Part shown: piece after piece, positions 61,131 through 64,000 of the stretch | Layout of the letters: every line of letters begins with the position of its first letter | How positions within the stretch are numbered: position 1 is the stretch's first letter | Source: Desulfuribacillus alkaliarsenatis | GTDB taxonomy: Bacteria > Bacillota > Bacilli > Desulfuribacillales > Desulfuribacillaceae | NCBI RefSeq assembly: GCF_001730225.1 | Contig: NZ_MIJE01000001.1 | Location: 372,001 to 436,000, forward strand | Length of the DNA stretch: 64,000 nt | Direction of reading: 5' to 3' | Notes under the pieces: generated by a model | Databases searched by the model: none | Told to the model about the DNA's origin: nothing | The model's input: the letters and a program-made list of their open reading frames with translations, nothing else | Made by a program: the position numbers and the translations under genes

Positions 61131-61943
61131 GTGCTTACGGACTATCACGTTCATGTAGAACGGGGAAAATATCAATTAGAATGGCTGCAGAAATTTATAG
61201 ACAAAGCAAAAGAAGAAGGTATCACTGAGTTAGGTATAAGTGAACACGCCTATAGATTTAAGGAAACAAAAGAAATATTATACAACCCGTGGATTGCTAA
61301 ACGTCAAACAGAGTCTATCGATGAATACCTAGATATGTTGTTTACTGCTAGGGAAAATGGTATTAATATTAAAGTAGGAATAGAAATGGACTACATTCCA
61401 GGAAAAGAAGAAGCAATCCAGAACTTTCTTGAAAAATATCCATGGGATTATGTAATAGGCTCCATTCACTGGATTGATCAATGGGGATTTGACTTAAGTG
61501 AGATGAAGGACGAGTGGAGTAAGCGAAATGTTACTGATGTCTATAAAGTATATTTCGAAACACTTCTAAAACTTACCGAAAGTAAATTGTTTGATATTGT
61601 AGGGCACTTTGACGTTATAAAGATCTTTGGTCACGTGCCAGAGATGAGAGATGACTTGTTCCAATTAATCGATCAGGTTATTGACAGTATAGCGACTAAT
61701 AATTTGGTTGTTGAAGTTAGTACTGCAGGTTACAGGAAGCCAGTGCGTGAATTGTATCCTAAGCCCGAGTGGTTAAGTAAATTTTATGAGAAAGATATAC
61801 CTATTTGCCTGTCTTCTGATGCCCATACACCAGAAGATGTTGGCTCTGGATATGAAGATGTAATCCCGCTGATAGCAGAGGTAGGCTATGACAAACTTGC
61901 AATATTTAATAAGAGGAAGTATCAGTTGTTGAACTTCAGATAG
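61131..61943 (+). CDS. PHP-domain histidinol-phosphatase family protein
   Basis: A 270-residue PHP metal-dependent phosphoesterase of the HisJ/HisK type. Metal ligands lie in TDYHVHVERG, GISEHAYRF, GIEMDYIPG, GSIHWIDQWG, VGHFDVIK and LSSDAHTPEDVG. The family contains true histidinol phosphatases and other phosphatases; no his genes are nearby, so the substrate is uncertain. The start is GTG 61131 with GAGGTG 9 bases upstream. Confidence 0.85.
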   Translation: MLTDYHVHVERGKYQLEWLQKFIDKAKEEGITELGISEHAYRFKETKEILYNPWIAKRQTESIDEYLDMLFTARENGINIKVGIEMDYIPGKEEAIQNFLEKYPWDYVIGSIHWIDQWGFDLSEMKDEWSKRNVTDVYKVYFETLLKLTESKLFDIVGHFDVIKIFGHVPEMRDDLFQLIDQVIDSIATNNLVVEVSTAGYRKPVRELYPKPEWLSKFYEKDIPICLSSDAHTPEDVGSGYEDVIPLIAEVGYDKLAIFNKRKYQLLNFR

Positions 61944-61962
61944 CACTAAACTCATATAGCAT

Positions 61963-61988
61963 AAAACCCCAGGACATCCTGGGGTTTT
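61963..61988. terminator. Bidirectional terminator between phosphatase gene and serA
   Basis: AAAACCCCAGG (61963-61973) pairs with CCTGGGGTTTT (61978-61988), with T following on the + strand and a T run (from AAAA) on the minus strand. Genes converge here. Confidence 0.85.
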
Positions 61989-62040
61989 TAATGTTAGTAA
62001 AGACTAATTTTCAGCTTTTTGTTTTCTGATAGGTTTATGC

Positions 62041-63630
62041 TTAGTTCTGTAAGTCCACATTGAAGATTTTCTTGATGCCATCAATCTTCTCAAGAGACTC
62101 TATAACATCCTCAGAGATGCTCTTGTCAACTCCTAGAACCATAATAGCGTTACCACCAATTTCTTTTCGTCCTACCTGCATTGTAGCAATATTTATCTTG
62201 GCTTCTCCTAAGATTGTACCAACATTACCGATAATACCAGGCATATCTGTATGTTGGGCTATAAGCATATGACCAACTGGGTTAGCGTCTACTGTATAGC
62301 CATTGATATTAACTATTCTAGTCCCATAGCCATTTAATAATGATCCAGAAACTTTAACTTTGTCATTTGAGGTTGTTACAGTTATAGATACTAAGTTTGC
62401 AAAGCCTTTTGCTGTTGATGTTTTGCTTTCAATAATATCAACATGCTTTGATTTTGCCATCTTTAATGCGTTGATATAATTAACGTCATCTGCTAAGTGA
62501 TAAGATAGTAAACCTCTAACAATGTATCTTGTTAATGGCTCGCATTTTAAATCAGCAATGTTACCAGCATAAGTAATTTCTAATTTTTCTATAATACCAG
62601 AGCAAAGCTGTGCAGCAAGCTGACCTAGCTTTTGTCCTAATTTTAAGTATGGTTTAAGTTCAGCAAAATCTTCTTCAGGTAATATTGGTAAATTAACCGC
62701 GTTTTTAAAGCCTTTACCCTTAAGTACGTTTGCTACTTCTTCAGCAACATCAATAGCTACATTCAATTGCGCTTCTTCGGTTGAAGCACCTAGGTGAGGT
62801 GTAGTTACTACCTGCGGTAAATCCAGCAGTGGGTTACCTACGGCTGGCTCTTCTTCAAACACATCTAAAGCTGCCCCTGCAACGATGCCCTCTTTAATAG
62901 CATCATATAATGCAACCTCATTAACAATTCCACCTCGGGCACAGTTAACAATCCTAACACCTTTTTTCATTGTAGCGAACTGCGGTTTATCTAGCATATA
63001 TTTAGTTTCTTTAGTTAATGGAGTATGGAAAGTGATGAAATCAGCATTAGCAAAAATTTCTTCAACTGTAGCTAGGGTAATGCCTAATTTTTCAGCCCTT
63101 TCTTGTGACATGAATGGATCATATCCAAGTATCTCCATGTTAAAGGATTTTGCTCTCTTTACAACCTCGGCACCAATACGTCCAACACCAACAACACCTA
63201 GTACCTTTTTGTTCAACTCTACACCAGTAAAGGATTTACGATCCCATACTCCGTGCTTAAGTTTACCGTGGGCTTGCGGTATGTTACGTGCCATAGAGAT
63301 TAACATAGCAAAAGCATGCTCAGCAGTTGATATTGTATTACCGTCAGGGGCATTGATTACTAATAAACCATGATCAGTGGCAGCATCTAAATCTATGTTA
63401 TCAACACCGACTCCTGCTCTTCCGATAACCTTCAGGTTAGTGCCTGCATTAATAACTTCAGCAGTTACCTTTGTTTGGCTACGAACCAGCAATGCATCGT
63501 AATTACCAATAATTTTTAAAAGCTCCTCTTTTTCTAAACCAGTCTTAACATCTAATTCAATTTCTGAATCCTCTATTAAGGTTTTCAGTCCAACGTTTGA
63601 TATCGGATCACTTACTAGAACTTTAAACAT
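62041..63630 (-). CDS. serA: D-3-phosphoglycerate dehydrogenase
   Basis: SerA oxidises 3-phosphoglycerate with NAD+ in the first step of serine synthesis. The 529-residue (long) type has the Rossmann domain (VLGVVGVGRIGAEVVKRAK), catalytic Arg in NCARGGIVNE, Glu and His in VFEEEP and TTPHLGAST, an intervening domain (about 320-450), and a C-terminal ACT domain (LIAQHTDMPGIIGNVGTILG) for serine feedback. AGGGAGGAG precedes its ATG. A T-box-like leader lies upstream. Confidence 0.96.
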   Translation of the reverse strand: MFKVLVSDPISNVGLKTLIEDSEIELDVKTGLEKEELLKIIGNYDALLVRSQTKVTAEVINAGTNLKVIGRAGVGVDNIDLDAATDHGLLVINAPDGNTISTAEHAFAMLISMARNIPQAHGKLKHGVWDRKSFTGVELNKKVLGVVGVGRIGAEVVKRAKSFNMEILGYDPFMSQERAEKLGITLATVEEIFANADFITFHTPLTKETKYMLDKPQFATMKKGVRIVNCARGGIVNEVALYDAIKEGIVAGAALDVFEEEPAVGNPLLDLPQVVTTPHLGASTEEAQLNVAIDVAEEVANVLKGKGFKNAVNLPILPEEDFAELKPYLKLGQKLGQLAAQLCSGIIEKLEITYAGNIADLKCEPLTRYIVRGLLSYHLADDVNYINALKMAKSKHVDIIESKTSTAKGFANLVSITVTTSNDKVKVSGSLLNGYGTRIVNINGYTVDANPVGHMLIAQHTDMPGIIGNVGTILGEAKINIATMQVGRKEIGGNAIMVLGVDKSISEDVIESLEKIDGIKKIFNVDLQN

Positions 63631-63779
63631 TGATTTTCTCCTCCCTAATTATCTTACTATTATATTTTTACATAAAATAAAAAAGCCATACATCCACATT
63701 TATGTTAAATACATAAAGGGACGCAGGACTTAGCCTCCGTGGTGCCACCCTTATTTATTATTGCTTATTAAATTCTTAA
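63631..63779 (-). promoter_or_regulatory. T-box-like leader of serA without visible stem I
   Basis: On the minus strand the T-box core GGGTGGCACCACGG occupies 63750-63737. A terminator follows: TTTATGT/ACATAAA stem with outer CGTCC/GGATG pairs, then TGGCTTTTTT (about 63730-63676). The TGGC bulge would pair with the GCCA end of tRNA-Ser, which suits serA. A TATAAT on the minus strand at 63791-63786 predicts a start near 63779, only about 30 bases before the T-box core, so no stem I or specifier loop fits. Confidence 0.7.
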
Positions 63780-63902
63780 TTTTATATTATACAAAAATTT
63801 AACACGGGGCGGTTGATTCGTCAAGTCTAAATAGCCGAAACATAATAAATATTTTTTCTGAATATAATGATTACAATATTGCAATTTGGGAGGGTTATAT
63901 CA

Positions 63903-64000
63903 TGAAAAGGATGACTGCTATTGCAATTGCGCTGCTTTTGGTTCTCTTATCCCTTTGGACAGGTCTATATAAAGCTGTAGAAGATCAAGAAGGCTTTTAT
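63903..64000 (+). CDS. Start of an exported or membrane protein (3' truncated)
   Basis: The first 32-33 codons of a gene divergent from serA. They encode a basic start (MKRM) and a hydrophobic stretch typical of a signal peptide or anchor (TAIAIALLLVLLSLWTGL), then charged residues. GGGAGGG lies 8 bases upstream of the ATG. Too little is visible to name a family. Confidence 0.7.

Noticed and set aside
62885-63373. 162-codon + strand frame opposite serA
   Set aside because: serA is clear on the minus strand and the frame lacks any translation signal or family pattern.

Overview
This window reads as the chromosome of a low-GC, endospore-forming Firmicute. Nearly every gene is on the + strand in compact operons with AGGAGG-type ribosome sites and frequent TTG/GTG starts. 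Large blocks follow the Bacillus subtilis chromosome order: folD-xseA-xseB-ispA-dxs-tlyA-nadK-argR-recN-spoIVB-spo0A; yqjC/D/E-like genes-nudF-spoIIM-fur-yqzK-xerD-deoB-punA; dacF-spoIIAA/AB-sigF-spoVA-lysA; rib genes-scpAB-ytfIJ-dacB-spmAB-rluB-resDE. Anaerobic traits are mixed with respiratory ones: hybrid-cluster protein, ferredoxin:NADP oxidoreductase and 2-hydroxyacyl-CoA-dehydratase-type genes sit beside a c-type cytochrome and ResDE. I see no mobile element, CRISPR array, tRNA or rRNA gene.

The outstanding element is at about 4318-4975: a gene-free, highly structured, terminator-ended stretch of about 650 nt between ispA and dxs, followed directly by a four-helix membrane protein. Location, size, structure and partner gene identify it as OLE RNA (ornate, large, extremophilic) with its partner OapA. 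OLE RNA is a known but still poorly understood ribonucleoprotein system, found mainly in extremophilic and anaerobic Firmicutes, so the organism is probably alkaliphilic, thermophilic or otherwise extremophilic.

Layout. 1-5000: NfnB/GltD-like oxidoreductase (partial), folate, exonuclease VII and FPP synthase genes, then OLE RNA. 5000-14500: oapA, dxs, tlyA, a nuclease-fold-like membrane protein, nadK, argR, recN, spoIVB, spo0A. 14500-24300: universal stress protein, hydroxylamine reductase, an HD-GYP protein with a structured leader, an RNA methyltransferase, pabB/pabC, and an ECF sigma factor with a Zn anti-sigma protein carrying a Gmad2-like domain. 24300-34600: methylmalonyl-CoA epimerase, carboxyltransferase, peptidase, NUDIX hydrolase, spoIIM, fur, cytochrome c, yqzK-like, xerD and nucleoside salvage. 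34600-46300: NarL-type two-component pair, dacF, the spoIIA operon, the spoVA operon, and a three-gene dehydratase/activase module. 46300-54100: lysA, an FMN riboswitch with the riboflavin operon, trpS, scpAB. 54100-64000: ytfI/ytfJ, dacB, spmAB, rluB, resDE, a PHP phosphatase, and serA on the minus strand behind a T-box-like leader.

Sporulation links much of the window. Spo0A and sigma-H should switch on spoIIA, giving sigma-F. SpoIIM, DacB, SpmA/B, SpoIVB, the SpoVA channel and GerW act in engulfment, cortex formation, sigma-K signalling and dipicolinate handling. Three promoters here share nearly the same sigma-H-like pattern (spo0A, xerD, spoIIAA), and the sigF-spoVAA junction appears to merge a terminator, a sigma-G promoter and a ribosome site in about 60 bases.
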